64,000 bases of DNA from Glebionis coronaria. Its lineage: Eukaryota; Streptophyta; Magnoliopsida; Asterales; Asteraceae. The position numbers and the translations under genes were made by a program. The stretch is taken from NCBI GenBank assembly GCA_025667525.1, contig JANFOE010000192.1:868001-932000 (forward strand), written 5' to 3'. The notes beneath the pieces were generated by a model, which had not been told where the DNA came from, did no database searches, and was given only the letters and a program-made list of their open reading frames with translations. Of this stretch, positions 15,691 to 27,599 are shown in pieces. The first letter of the stretch is position 1. Every line of letters starts with the position of its first letter.

Positions 15691-17914
15691 TGTTAAGTTG
15701 GCAAAAGGGGTCCCTATGGTTTCGATTAAGTACCAAAAGGGGCCCAAAGAGTAACTAGTTTATTATAAGTTTCCATAATGTCATTTTAAGTCCCTTAAGT
15801 TTCGGATAAGGCCTCAAAAGGCACGGAAAGGTTTTAGGGCTTGCAATATGTTTACAAAATGGCACGTTTGGTCCTTGGAGTTTAAAGTAAGTCTTGTCTA
15901 TATATAACCGTGACCTTATACTTTCTAATTTGACAAGTTTAGTCCTTGTACTAGTTTCAAGTTTCGAAAAGTACTCATCATTTCTATACCTTTTCATTTC
16001 CAATCTAGTACTTTCATCATATTGCATAATTGGCACAAAAAGTACCTAATATGTATATATAGGGTGGTTAATTGGCTCGTGTGGCCCATTAAGGGTCCGG
16101 TTAGGTTTCTTGGGCCAAACGGGCTCCTAGTGGGCTAATCATATTTTGTAACTTTACTAAAAAAAAATTACTTAGCCAAAATATTTACTTGGACTCATGG
16201 GCTTATCAATGGGCCTATATATTTACCATACACTAATTAAATTGAATAACCAATACACACAAATTTGGGCTTAATATGTCTCGGCCCAATTGAGCTTATG
16301 GCTTATCCGATTTTACAAGAATGGTTTGGCTAAGGCTTATTTGTGTAGCTTAAGCATTTGGTTTTACTTATCACAAGGAGGGTTTCCAATATATTATACT
16401 AGAAATCAACTCAAGATCTAATAAGCCGCGAATCATTCTTGGTTCCTAATATAAGCTAAATATTAGGAGCTTATAGCTCAAGCCTTTCTAGTGATTATAA
16501 CCAATCCATCTATCCATTATTGTAGGGGTTATTAAATCAAGGCGTTTCACCTTTGGCTAGAATATTTAGCCGAGCCTCCTAGGGTTCTAGGAAGTTAACC
16601 TAAGCAATTTACTTAACTACACACGTTGGGAAATAAGATCCAACCCATAAGCATGTATTACGTGTGACCATATATTCAAACCGTGAGTTTTCTAGGAGGA
16701 TTTTAGTGTGATTTTTACGTGTGCATGCATAATTAGTCATGTGAATGCTAATGCATACGAGTATAATAAACGAGGGAGAAAAAAAAGGTGGTTACTTACT
16801 TGTTTAGACGAGAGTAGTAATGACAATACAAGTAGTAACCGAGAGTTATGCAAGGATTTTAGATTAGCCGTGACCTAGGGTTAGGTTGAGAAGACCTCTT
16901 AGTCAAGGCTTGAGCAAACTGTGACCCTCTATCTTCTTCAATGCTAGATTCGACCACTTCAATGCTAGGGAGATCTTTGTGTGAATGATTAGAAGTAAAT
17001 GCTTAGGATATGTGTGTCTGTGTGTTCATCCGAATATAGTAAGTTATAGGGGTTTGTGTTTGTTGGTTAACCACAAGTTGGGTGAGATCTTTGTGTGGTT
17101 TGGGGCTTGCTACGTCAAGAGAGAAGCAAGGGAGGGGTGTTTCCCTAGGTTGAGTACAAGGTAATCTTACAATTTGATCTTCCTAGTACTAATCATTAAT
17201 GGGAGGGTGATGTACATTGGCCCTTGGGAGGGCTCCTAGCCGTCGGCTAGTAAGGGAAAAAGGGCAAGTGATGTATAAACTTGGGCGCATTAATGAAGGT
17301 GTGTTTGTACAATGTGAGAAAGGTGGTATACGACTTGGTTGATGGTTTAGGAGAGACAAAAAGTACCCTTATTAATGAGAGGATCCTAGTACCAAGATTG
17401 TTTAAGAGGATGTTGGAGGTTTGTTGGTGTGTCCATACTCTAGCTACATATATACATGCAAGTGGGAAGAAAAGAGTTGCCATGTAAATATCTCCAAGTA
17501 TTTAGGTAGTTTAAGGTGTTTAGGAAAGTCATTGTCAAAGTATACTAAGATATATGGACATTTCGTGTGATATGAGATTCCATAAACGAAATATGTCCAC
17601 TTTTGTCACATACTCAGGTACGAGATGAAAACGTGATTGGATATTTAGTGTAAGGTATAATGTACAAGTTACATCTTTCTTAACTAAAGTATATGGTTAA
17701 TGTTAGGTGTTTACTGTGTAGTTTCAAGAAGGTCAAGAAATCTTAAATGCGTCAACAGTCTCATATATTTAATAATAATACACTGGAATGAAAAGTGTGA
17801 TTTGATAAAGGACTGGTGCTTCATAAAATAATGACGTGAGATTACATTGAGTTAAATAAATTGTGCACATTATGGGACAAAGTCAAAAGGTAAAAACAGG
17901 GGTTTTACAGTGAC

Positions 17915-18323
17915 AGTAATGCACGTGCTTATAAGGTTGAAATTACTTGTACAGTCCTTCCGGGTTTGAAACTGTTGTGAATGTACTCTGGTGCATTTAC
18001 ACCACCGAAGTTGACCCGATATGAATGGCAGTGGCATGATGTTTGGATAGCCAGTCCATGTCTAATATCATGAATCACACATGTCCAATGGAAGTTCGTC
18101 AACTGGGCGAACTTTATCATCAAACTCGAGGGGAAGACTCTTATACCCATGTGTTATGCGTACAGAGTCTCTTAAGGGCGTGTAAATATTTAATACATTT
18201 TCTAATGGCATAGGAGATATCCTAACATTCTATGCATAAGTAGTAGAGATGACCAAATGAGTAGCACCCGTGTCAAATAAAACACATGCAGCTTGACCAT
18301 ACATATACAAGATTTCAGTGATG
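17915..18323 (-). pseudogene. O protease
   Basis: Minus-strand frames show a retropepsin: EILYMYGQAACVLFDTGATH contains the catalytic DTGA motif (about 18230-18310). It is followed by TPLRDSVRITHGYKSLPLEF, a degraded DVILGMDWL block (now HDIRHGLAIQ), then NAPEYIHNSFKPGRTVQVIS. At least two frame changes and stops are needed to read it through. D is inserted at the start of the protease and C just after it. The enzyme would process the O polyprotein. Confidence 0.8.
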
Positions 18324-18328
18324 GTACA

Positions 18329-18904
18329 TGTTGATACAAAAGTTGGATGGACCAAGCTTGACATGAATTAGGATTAATTCGGGGTCTTGTGGACTCTGGG
18401 TCTTGCACTAAGTGAAACTTATTTTAAGACCCTGTGCACTAAAACAGACACCGTTAGTCTTACCATGGGTTTGTGACCCACGATTAGACTCCGAAGTGAG
18501 AGTAACTAATCGGTTTGAGTATATTATGGTTTAGAGTCTTGTCCCGTACCTTTGTGGAACCATTGGGTTCTTTTTATACTGGAGAGAGTCCAAGATGGTC
18601 TCCCTATTCTTGCGGCCTAAGGGAGAGATAATGACCCAAAATAGATTGATCCTTATCTCATAACTGAGGTAAGTGTATATCCTCTTTCTTTAGGCGAATA
18701 TAATCATAAGATAGATTATATTCTTGTTTAATCCCGTCACAGCGCGACGAGGGCACAGTTAAGCAATGAACCGTATGTGCGACAGCGACTTACCGGGCCT
18801 CCTGGGCTGTGCGCACATCGCATAAGTACTAATCCATTCCTGATGGATACATGTATTACCCGTGAGTCGGACTATCTAGCCCGACTAGGGACTATACATT
18901 ATCA
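18329..18904 (-). repeat. D 3' LTR
   Basis: Plus-strand TGTTGATAC...ACATTATCA, 576 bp. On the minus strand a TATA-like AGTATAAAAAG lies near 18569-18580, about 330 bp into the LTR, and the better preserved copy in the 5' LTR reads GTATAAAAGG (44241-44250). This is consistent with a U3 of about 300 bp. It is bordered inside by a G-rich purine tract. Confidence 0.88.
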
Positions 18905-18917
18905 TGTCCCCCCAGTC
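18905..18917 (-). other. D polypurine tract
   Basis: Minus strand reads GACTGGGGGGACA directly before the 3' LTR (TGATAATG...). It is the expected plus-strand primer of D and fixes the minus orientation together with the PBS. Confidence 0.75.
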
Positions 18918-19181
18918 TAGTGGTCGCATGTTCTAACCGCAGCTACTAGACTACAATCTTCCAAGTGCTCAAAAAATCAATACACGCATAGACCACACAT
19001 GAGCAATTAATTCAAATATTCCCGCCAAGAGGACATTCATCCCCCCTTTTACCTAACCTCCTCGGAACCCCAGGAAAAGCATTTGCCATGTCATAGGTAC
19101 CCCTTTATCTCCCACCGTTGGATCTAGCAAGTGGGTAACATGTGGCAAAGATCTAAGCGTTGAAAAGTAACTCAAGAAGGC
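18918..19181. other. D region between 3' LTR and antisense gene
   Basis: Non-coding on both strands as far as I can see. It presumably holds the upstream promoter part of the plus-strand antisense gene. No other structure noted. Confidence 0.5.
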
Positions 19182-19189
19182 TATAAATA
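19182..19189 (+). promoter_or_regulatory. TATA box of the D antisense gene
   Basis: TATAAATA within GGCTATAAATATACCC, about 140 bases before the first ATG (19326). A CAAT- and TC-containing leader (TCACTTCAAAAACTCTCAATC) begins about 30 bases downstream, where a plant transcription start is expected. The position makes the accessory gene a separate plus-strand unit in a minus-strand element. Confidence 0.6.
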
Positions 19190-19325
19190 TACCCATGACG
19201 CCCCCTTGATTGGTTAATCACTTCAAAAACTCTCAATCCTCCATTAACGTTTGCTAAAAAACTCCATCGTCGCCAGATTCCTTCCAAGGTAACCTTTGCG
19301 ACCACCTTATTTTATACACGCAACC

Positions 19326-20272
19326 ATGGTTAGACAGTTATCCGATGTTACTTCGATCCTGACCATAGGGGAGCTTGACCAGTTCATGATAGACTACTAC
19401 ATACCGAATTATTTACACCCAAAAATTCCCAACCCCTAACATAATATCAGTCAGGCTCTAGTGGGAAAAATAGGAGTTTATACCCGGTTTTTTTACTACG
19501 CGAATCAGCGTATAACTATGTCGCGCTTTCTTGTCAGTGTGCTGATGCATTATGAGACCCACGTATCCCAATTGCATTGTATAGGGGCGGCCTAAATTTC
19601 TAACTTCGAAATTAATTGCCGTACATTAGATATAGAGCCCACTGTAGAATTATTTCGTGTCTTCTACCAACGGCAACTAGCCAATGGTTGGGTTTCCTTC
19701 GCTAAGTGAAAGAGCGGGATGCAGTGCTACGATGGTAAATAGACTCCTTAAGGGACTGGAATGATAGGTTCTTTTGGGTTGACAAAGCCGCCTTTCCCTT
19801 TCATTTCCCTTTTTTGACCCCCAGAACGGTGAGGAAGGACCCAACGCCTGGCCCTAACTCCTACAACTCTAAGGACGCGGAGACCTTGAACAACAATCAC
19901 ATCCCTGTGCAACCCTACCCTGAGACATTGTTGGTAATCCTTGGTCTGAGCCACGCAGTCATCTGTGGCGCACACCAGATACCTTTCTTCCGCACCTAGG
20001 GTGGCTAGGGTTAGTGGTTCTTCCCGCGTTCTTCGTAGCATTCTGAAAGTACCATTTTGTGCCAAAAACTAAAATTTGTTCTCTTGCTTGTCTGTTTGTT
20101 TGTCACGTAGGTATGGACATTCTTAAACGTGTGCGTGGTGCCTTCCCTAAAGATTTGATAGTATACTTCCACCCTGAGAGGGGGAATGAGGAGTCAATTC
20201 AGGAACGTGCTCAAAAGAACACCATGGAGCTGGAGGCTGGGGAGGCTTCCGCAGCACAAGAGAATGAGGACT
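19326..20272 (+). pseudogene. D antisense accessory gene, 5' part
   Basis: The frame starting at ATG 19326 (MVRQLSDVTSILT) resembles the N-terminal domain of antisense accessory proteins in plant Tat elements (the 'putative gypsy type transposon' domain as I recall it). Matches include KIGVYTRFFYYANQR, LDIEPTVELFRVFYQRQ, NGWVSFAK and LRDWNDRFFWVDKAAFP. At least four stops (near 19437, 19592, 19707, 19739) and a frameshift near 19812 break it. An intron acceptor-like CACGTAG ends at 20110. The last exon here runs NEESIQERAQKNTMELEAGE and on to NED, where E is inserted. The function of the family is unknown to me. It lies between pol and the 3' LTR, convergent to pol. Confidence 0.7.
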
Positions 20273-20737
20273 TGTTGGGTCTACTAGATGTAGATCTTAC
20301 AGCCTGTCAGGACCGGTGAATGACTTCTGTAATCACAAGTCAAATCACAAAGAGACTCTATACACAATATGAATGTAGAATATAAATATAATTAAGAAGA
20401 ACAAAATAACTGTAAAGACTTGATCCTTTCTAAGGATTTCTAATATTGATAATGACTAGAACTACGTTTGGTGAAGGTGTGTCTAACCCTTCTGCCTAAG
20501 GTTCCTTTTATACTACAAGGAAACCCTAATACATCATTAAAGAAAACGTGTAAAACTGATATGCATATCCTTTCCTAACATATCTCATGCATATCCTAAC
20601 AGAATATTAAGTAAATAATAAAGTTTGAATTCGACTAGGACCAGGAGTAGGACTTGCTCCTACTACTACTAGGACCAGGAGGAACTACATACCTCCTAGT
20701 CAACCTATTACATATAACTATTACAATGGTCCTAACA
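20273..20737 (-). repeat. E 3' LTR
   Basis: TGTTGGGTC...GGTCCTAACA on the plus strand. A minus-strand TATAAAAGG box is at 20504-20512. It contains nested short inverted repeats near 20636-20698 (GACTAGGA/TCCTAGTC and GGAG/CTCC arms). It is bordered inside by a purine tract. Confidence 0.92.
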
Positions 20738-20753
20738 ATCCTCCCCTAAACTT
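20738..20753 (-). other. E polypurine tract
   Basis: Minus strand AAGTTTAGGGGAGGAT abuts the 3' LTR. It is a canonical plus-strand primer and confirms the orientation. Confidence 0.8.
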
Positions 20754-20999
20754 GAATTTGACCTGTTGAGTTCAAGTTTCCTGGAAAACGTGCAAAGAAA
20801 GCCCGAGGATTGTATCAGCAAAACAAATAGCAACATCAACAAGATAAGAATCAGAGTAACAACCGCAACATGAAACACTAGAAGCTTCTCCAAAGCTTGT
20901 AACAAATCAGCATCGTGTTGAATCTTTCCAGCAACATGAGCAGATTTGATAAGCCTTACCAAGTAGCTGCTCGCTCTTGGGCTAGCCAGTCATTCTGGT

Positions 21000-21430
21000 G
21001 GAATAAGCATCACCCTGGGAGACTAGAGCCTAGCCCAACTCTTAGAACGTGAATCAATGGTGAGTGGGAGTACCCTGATGATTTTAGGCAAACCATCACA
21101 GCCGTCAACGGATTTGATGTGTCTTTACCAGAAGCCGTACCCCTCTGGACTTGCCAACTCTTAGCAATGAAGCATCGGTGAGTTGAACACCCTATAGCTT
21201 TAAGCAAGCTATTACAGCTATCAACGGATTTGACAAGATCTTTACCAAGAGCCGTACCCCCTTGGATTAGCCACTTTTCAGTCCAAGACTATGGCAAGTG
21301 AAAACCATCCAGTTTTGGGTAACCTGGCAACCATCAACGGATTTGAGAATCGCACCAGGAGCCGTACCCTCAAGGTGAATCAACTTTTTCTTGTCGATTA
21401 GACATGGTAAGTTGAGAACCATTTGTTGTG
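21000..21430. repeat. E 3' untranslated tandem repeats, about 115-bp period
   Basis: TCAACGGATTTGA recurs at 21105, 21221 and 21334 (steps of 116 and 113). Each copy is followed 15-20 bases later by a (G)AGCCGTACCC box and then a TTGCC- or TTAGCC-like end. Three diverged units lie between the accessory gene and the 3' LTR. Confidence 0.8.
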
Positions 21431-21569
21431 CGGACCACGTCCAACACCAAGTGAAACCAAGTATTAGAACAAGCTCAAATCAGGAACCACATTGTGAAGC
21501 AGCCAAGGGATATTATGTACAAGTATAAATTTAAACTGTGTTTAAAGTATAAGCAGATATTATATAAAA

Positions 21570-21657
21570 AGTATATATTTTTTTTTCTTTAATTTTTTTT
21601 TAATTTTTTTTAATTTTTTTTTATTATTAGGAAAGGTGTTTTTTTTTTTTTTTTTAT
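21570..21657. repeat. T-rich homopolymer stretch
   Basis: Long T runs broken by AA or A (five or more runs of 8-19 T) just downstream, on the minus strand, of the accessory gene stop. On the minus strand it is an A-rich tract after the TAA. No gene content between here and the tandem repeats. Confidence 0.8.
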
Positions 21658-21766
21658 TAACTATAAAGAATGAAGTTCACCAATCACTTTACATACTGGT
21701 GAAAAGAATAAAAATAAGAACAAATGAACAAAAATACAAAGTATAAACACTTACAACCCAATCACC

Positions 21767-24700
21767 TTACATACCAGAAGCAGCCTTCTTATCTGCTAGC
21801 AACCGCGCCTGAATACCTTCTACCAATGTCGTAGCCATAGAAGACTTATTTCCAGATGGAGCAGTAGAAATTTGCAAGTGACTCGCTAACATTGCCTCCA
21901 TCAAAGAAATAGTCAAAGGATACTCCACATCCGTCAGCATAAACACCATATGACCAGATTCTAATTCCAACATATGAACTCCACATCCGGCATAAAGCTT
22001 CCATCGCAGAATCTCCCATTGCATTTGATCCTTCTATATACCCGAAACAGGAGCATTTGGAGGAGGATCCAACATCAGCTTGAGATCAGCCCAGATACGC
22101 AGACCAGGCCAGGAAGACACAGCCATTGGGTCAAACGGCATACTAGAATCAACAAGTCCATACAACGCCATAAGATCCATACGGTCCGCCCAAGACAATA
22201 CACCCTGCAAACTCGTTGCCAATCGCACAGACCCATCACTCAAAGTAATCCGATGGGACACACCACCAGGAAGTGTTGTAGAATGCTCAACCGTATAACC
22301 AGTAATATTCCTATTGCCCAAGGGCAAGTCAGAATCGCTGTCGGAAGCTGCATCAATTAAATTCTCAGGATCACGCTTCTCAAAAGGAACTGTCTTACCA
22401 CGACGAACACGACGAGCTTGTTTCTGGCGAATGGAACGTCTAGGTGTGGGAGCAGAAGGTGTTGATTCAACCTTTACCTTAACCACAGCAGCAGCAGGGG
22501 AAGCAGTAGAAGTAGACTCATGAACGTGTCCACCCAATGGACCACTAGGAGCTGCATCAGAAGTAAGGTTAGGTTGAGTTCCAGGAACTGGTGGTGATGG
22601 AGATGGCACATCAGATGTAGTAGCAGCAGGTGTGGTGGTATCAACAAAGGTGCTTGCAGGAACATGTGTGGTGGTGGTAGTAATAGGTGTGGTGGTGGAA
22701 GCATGAGTGGTGGTGGTAGTAGCAAAGATGGTAGAAGCAGGACCAGCAGTAGAACCCATAGGAGCAACCAAAGGTGTAGTAGAAGGACCAACGGAAGTAT
22801 CAACAAAACCAGAAGGACTACCAGCAGAACCAGGAGTGGGTGCAGACGAAGGACCAGTAGTATCAGCAGGCATAGAAGCAGTCACACCACAAGGATGGTA
22901 AATAAATCTTTCCGGAATAGGTTGACTCTGACGCTTCACCATCTTTTCATAAAGGGCCTTTAGCTCATCAAAATTCAAAGCCCGCACCCGAGCCCAAGTC
23001 CACGGAGCATTGAAATGAGCAGCAGATTGATATTTCACATAACGTTGCATCTGCTGGCGCTCCTCAGCCCGAGATAAAGGTCTATTCCTTCGCTGTTTCT
23101 TAAGTTCTGCAGCAAGAGCCAACTAGTGCTTACGCATCATTACCATAGCCCTCGGAATACAACTGTGTTCATCAACATCATCACCCAAAAGATCTTTAAA
23201 CTGAGCATAATCCCGAGTGAGAACAGTCAACACTTGCATCCATTCACTATCACTCCAATGCATGGCATCATGCTGAATTTGTGCACGCCTGCGCTCGCGA
23301 AGCTCTTCCTCAGCAGCCCTATCCGCTTCATCAATCTCAGCCTGAACCCGACGAGCAGCCTCTTCACCAAGCCTTTCCTCTTCAATCTGTCGACGAGTAC
23401 GCTTGCGAGATGGAGATGGAGGATCAGTCATTGGGGCTTTTCCCTTCGGATCATGAGAGGGACCAGCATGAGAACCATCAGCAGGATCAGAATCACCACC
23501 CATAGAAGGGGGAATAACACCAGGAGAAGGAACATTGGAGGACGTTGGAGGAACCGGCAAATCATCATAAACTTTATCAGCAAAGGCAGCCTTTGCCAAC
23601 AACGTCAAGCCATCCTCAACATTCTCCGCACCCTCATCCTCAGAATCTGAATGGACCACATGCTTCTTGCGACGACGTTGTTGAGTCTCCAACGCCTTGA
23701 TGCGATCAGTCAGAGGAAGAACAAACTCCCTTGTAAGCTTCCGATGTTGGCTTAAGTCAGCTTCCAAACAAATCATCCGCTCATGGTACCTGCGCATAAG
23801 ATCAAGCAAAGATATCAGTGTAATAGGCTCCTCCGCCTGCCCACCAAGAGAACTTGGATCAGGGAAAGCATCACTGGAGCCCGAAGCAACATGTGGGTCA
23901 GCCTGTGGAGAACTAGCATCAAACGGGATATCAGTCGAGTGTGGGACAGGACTAGGAGGTGGAGTCTCCACAAATGGAGACCTGTGTGGGACTGAGGAAG
24001 GACCAGCCTTGGTAGGAGATGGTTTTTCAACCACCACCTCCTCAACTAGCTCCTCCTCTACCACATGAGTGGCACCAGCAGCAGGAGCCTCCTCCTCCAT
24101 GGGGTCATCATCTATCACAACAAACTTAGGAGCCTCCTCCTCCTCACCCATAGGACCCTGAGCCAACCCTAACATGGCTTCAGTCAGGGGCCTCCAATCC
24201 CCAGTAAACCCATTCATCATATTGTAATATACTTTAGCCGTAAGTTTAGACGGCACATGCTCAGTCCTATCACGTGGAATGCAAACAAGGATTTGTTGAA
24301 GAAACCTAGGGTACATAAGAAACTTCTTCCTCGAACCAGCATTAGACAAATTACTAACCATCCCCTCAAATATATAATGTGAAAAGTTAAAAACTCTACC
24401 CTGGGCTAAGCAGATAAGACCAGTAGCCAAAGGAGTAGGGAAAGCATCCCAACTCCCAGACTTGGGACTCATACAATGGATCAGAAAATGGACCAGAAGC
24501 TTCCACTGGGGGGAAAGCCTATTTTTCTGGAAGTTAAACTTCCCCCCATGTTCATAACCTATAGCAGCCATCCCCTCCAATACTTCCGGATTGGGGATTG
24601 ATTCAACACCCCCCTCATCCTGAAGATGAAGAGAAGAGCGAATAGAAGCCTCATTTACCACATATGCACGTCCATCTATGGTAGCATGGAGTGCACGTGG

Positions 24701-24901
24701 ACGACCAGCCACATTCACAAGTTGAGCAGACGCCCAAAATTGACGTATCACACTATCATATATGGTGGGACAGACAGGAAATGCAAACCTTAAGTTAGAA
24801 GCTTCAATGAAATCCAAGATGTCAGCAAAATGTTCACGATTTGGACCATCACCCAGATAAGCAACACGGTTGTGAGTAGGTTGGTAAGCAAGAGCAGCCA
24901 T
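21767..24901 (-). pseudogene. E accessory gene after pol, about 1,045 codons, two TAG stops
   Basis: Three consecutive open stretches (24901-23123, 23122-22034, 22031-21767) are in one frame, separated only by TAG at 23123-23125 and 22034-22036. I choose ATG 24901 (MAALAYQPTHNRVAYLG) over an upstream ATG at 24994. It has an AAGATCCATGG context and I recall Asteraceae relatives starting MAALKYR. Order: conserved N-terminal domain (ADILDFIEASNLRFAF, SIYDSVIRQFW-like, KFLMYPRFLQQIL, about residues 1-270); acidic/Pro-rich linker; basic and Glu-rich helical segment (RKRTRRQIEEERLGEEAARR); Thr/Pro-rich low-complexity stretch; C-terminal conserved block (WEILRWKLYAGCGVHMLELE). In Tanacetum such proteins carry odd names (xylulose kinase, longin-like) that I do not trust. 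Position equals the env-like ORF of Sireviruses, but I see no signal peptide or membrane span. Confidence 0.8.
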
Positions 24902-25010
24902 GGATCTTGATGAATTGATAGAAGAAGGATTGGGATAAGGGTGTAGAGAGTAGAAGCGGTTTTGTGTGTGTGTTAATTGTAATGAGTGAGTCAAGGGTGT
25001 ATGTTGACCA

Positions 25011-25018
25011 TATATAAA
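25011..25018 (-). promoter_or_regulatory. Candidate TATA box of the E accessory gene
   Basis: Minus strand CTTTATATATGG lies about 110 bases before the chosen ATG (24901). It is followed by a CA/CT-rich leader without ATG except the out-of-consensus one at 24994. Spacing and leader composition look like an ordinary plant gene promoter, so the accessory protein may be made from its own mRNA. Confidence 0.55.
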
Positions 25019-25482
25019 GAAAGTGGTAACTGTTCATTGACCCCTATTAATGGGGGGTTGCCCTTTCAAATTAACCATAATTGCATAGTAACCATTTGCC
25101 CTCTTTAACATAATTACCAACTCCCAATTAACCATGCTAAATTTAAACTTGAAAATACCAGGATTGGGAGCGTTGACCAAAAGTGAAAGCACACAATCAT
25201 CAAACCAGGAGCAAAACGTGATTAACAAAGGACAAAAGGAATGAACAGTATGCCAGACCAGTACCAGGAGCCAAACACCACTTGACATGGAAGAATTTAA
25301 ACCACCAGAAGCCAACCAATCATAACTAGAAGCTGACCAAAGAGGACCAGAAGCCAGTCATGTAAGGCCATATCCACCAGAAGAGAGCAAAAATCCTCCA
25401 TCATAAGCACCACACACCATCATAACCAAGAAACTATGTTGTTAAATACTATGAATACGTTAGTCTGACCTAATATGTACAC

Positions 25483-25516
25483 AAAGCCTCCCCTTAGGCT
25501 TTGCCTCCCCTCAATC
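25483..25516. other. Hairpin with two internal purine tracts after E pol
   Basis: AAAGCCT (25483-25489) pairs perfectly with AGGCTTT (25496-25502) around CCCCTT, and is followed by GCCTCCCCTC. On the minus strand this gives two PPT-like runs (GAGGGGAGGC and AAGGGGAGGC) within 10 bases of the pol stop (25524). Confidence 0.65.
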
Positions 25517-25523
25517 CTAGACC

Positions 25524-27599
25524 TCAAGGATTGACCATCCCAATATGAACCACCAAGTGGTTAAACCGAGGACCATCAAAAGCTTTAGTCAGCAAATCAG
25601 CAACATTGTCATCCGTATGAACTTTAAGAACATGTATCAGCTTCTTCTCATTGGCATCCCGTATAAAATGATGCCGAATCTCAATATGCTTCGTCCGCTG
25701 ATGAAAAACAGGATTCTTCACAAGGCAAATAGTGCTTTGATTGTCAATAAAAATTTTGGTATTCATAAAATTGAAACCATAATCCAACATCTGATTTTGG
25801 ATCCACAAAACTTGTCCACAACAACTAGCAGCCGCAACGTATTCAGCTTCTGTTGAAGAAGTAGCTACGATTGTCTGTTTCTTGCATTGCCATGAAATAA
25901 GTCGCCGACCCAAAAATTGACAACCACCAGTAGTAGACTTCCTATCATTATTAGCACCAGCATAGTCACTATCACTATAGGCTTCTAGTACAAAAGGAGA
26001 TTCTCTAGGATACCATAGACCCAATTTAGGTTGAGCCTTGATATACTTGAAAATCTTCTTCACTGCATTTAAGTTCGAAACCGTTGGAGTCACCTGATGT
26101 CTAGAACAAGCACTTACTGCAAACATAATGTCCGGACGTGATGCAGTCAAATACATGAGGGAGCCAATCATAGACCTGTACATGTGAACATTTACCGGGG
26201 GGTCTGGCTCATTCTTAAGTTTGATTTTAGCAACTTCATAAGGAGTTGCTGCTGGTCTAAGAGGATCCATGTCAAACTTCTAAAGAATCTCATGAACATA
26301 TTTATCTTGACTGATGAAAATCCCATCCGATTGTTGCTTGACATGAAGACCAAGGAAAAATGACAGTTCACCCATTGCACTCATCTGAAATTCGCCTTTC
26401 ATCAAGTGTTCAAACTCATCACACCACTCCTTCCTTGTAGAACCAAAGATAATGTCGTCCACATAAACCTGGACAAGGATAATATCCTTCGAATTCCGCC
26501 GAAGAAATAGTGTTTTGTCAATAGTACCTCTTCTATAGCCATTCTTTAACAAGAAAGTTGACAGACGCTCATACCATGCTCTAGGAGCCTGATGTAACCC
26601 ATAAAGAGCCTTGACCACCTTGTAGACTTTCTTGGGATGAAGTGGATCTACAAACCCCTTAGGTTGAGTAACATACACTTCCTCGTCAATTTTTCCATAG
26701 AGAAATGCACTCTTGACATCCATCTGGAACACCGTAAAGCCAACATAAGAAGCAAAGGCCAAAAACAGACGAATGGCCTCGATCCTTGCAACTGGCGCAA
26801 AGACTTCAGTATAGTCAATGCCCTCAATTTGAGTGTGTCCTTGTGCGACAAGCCTAGCTTTATTCCTGACGACAATTCCCCGTGCATCCTTCTTGTTTTT
26901 AAGAATCCATTTTGTATTGATAGCTGTCTTTCCATCGGGTAAGTCAACCAGAACCCAAACATTCTGAAACAAGAATTGCTGCATTTCCTCCTGCATAGCC
27001 TCCACCCAACTTGGATCCTCAAGTGCATGAGAAACAGACCTAGGTTCCACCTGTGAAAGAAAACAAGCAAACAAACAGTGTTGAAAGTCCGTATGATTAT
27101 TACGCTTTTGATCCTCAATATAGCCCACAAGAGCATGATGATCAGACGAGGCCTTCTGCTGCATTCTGCGTGTCTTGACGGTAGAACCAGGATCTCCAAT
27201 AATTTGAGTGGTAGGATGATCTTTATGTGATTGCAAAACTGGATTGGAAGAAACCTCCACTTCTGGTGCCAAGTTATTGAGATCACCAACAAAGTCAGCA
27301 TCATATGAAGCATTTTGGAAAATCCCATCTACCGGTTGTTTATGTATATCATCCAGCTTGTTAGAAGACTTCTTTTCATGGTTCCCCAAATCAGAAGGAC
27401 TGGATAAACGTGTATTGGAAGCAGACTCACTAGCCGGAGTACCAGTAGTTGATAAGGTAGCACTAGGAGCAGAAGCTGGAGTACCAGGAGCAACTTTGTC
27501 AGTAGGCTCAACCAAGGGAAACTCAAAACTACCTTGAGCAGCTGCTTTAGTAGCTTCTTGTTGTTGCTTGAGAAGAGTGTCAAGAGCTGCTTGGGAATC
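25524..27599 (-). pseudogene. E pol: reverse transcriptase and RNase H
   Basis: In frame with the integrase upstream. RT motifs: [75 protein letters not shown], and the catalytic [13 protein letters not shown]. RNase H motifs: LEAYSDSDYAGANNDRKSTT, STEAEYVAAASCCGQVLW, TKIFIDNQSTICL, then TKHIEIRHHFIRD. The catalytic D, E and D positions are visible. TAG at 26280-26282 splits RT from RNase H (HEIL*KFDM), and TAG at 27600-27602 separates this part from the integrase. The frame ends in TGA at 25524. Apart from the stops it looks full length. Confidence 0.9.

Larger units (their letters stand above)
14085..17909 (-). mobile_element. C: solo LTR, 3825 bp
   Basis: Begins TGTGACACCCCCAAATT, ends GGTTTTACA, and is flanked by a perfect GTGAC duplicate (14080-14084, 17910-17914). 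There is no interior and no second LTR copy, so it is a solo LTR left by LTR-LTR recombination. The CACCCCCAAATT start is the reverse complement of the AATTTGGGGGTGT end of the G LTRs, which suggests a minus orientation and a related family. It interrupts O between protease and RT. It contains a TA tract and four CTAGGG-containing repeats, and no convincing reading frame. Confidence 0.85.
24902..25523 (-). other. E spacer between pol and accessory gene
   Basis: Non-coding on the minus strand apart from a short leader. It holds a purine-tract/hairpin block near the pol end and a TATA box plus pyrimidine-rich leader near the accessory gene (both listed separately). Confidence 0.7.

Noticed and set aside
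17247..18408. Short frames at 17.2-18.4 kb as small host genes
   Set aside because: Those before 17909 lie in solo LTR C without homology. Those after it are wrong-frame readings of the O protease.
22664..24068. Several plus-strand open frames opposite the E accessory gene
   Set aside because: They are antisense shadows of a low-complexity, codon-biased minus-strand gene and carry no recognisable domain.
21767..24901. Host gene for xylulose kinase or a longin/synaptobrevin protein
   Set aside because: Such names circulate for similar Asteraceae proteins, but the reading lies inside a copia element with its LTRs, and no kinase or SNARE motif is visible.
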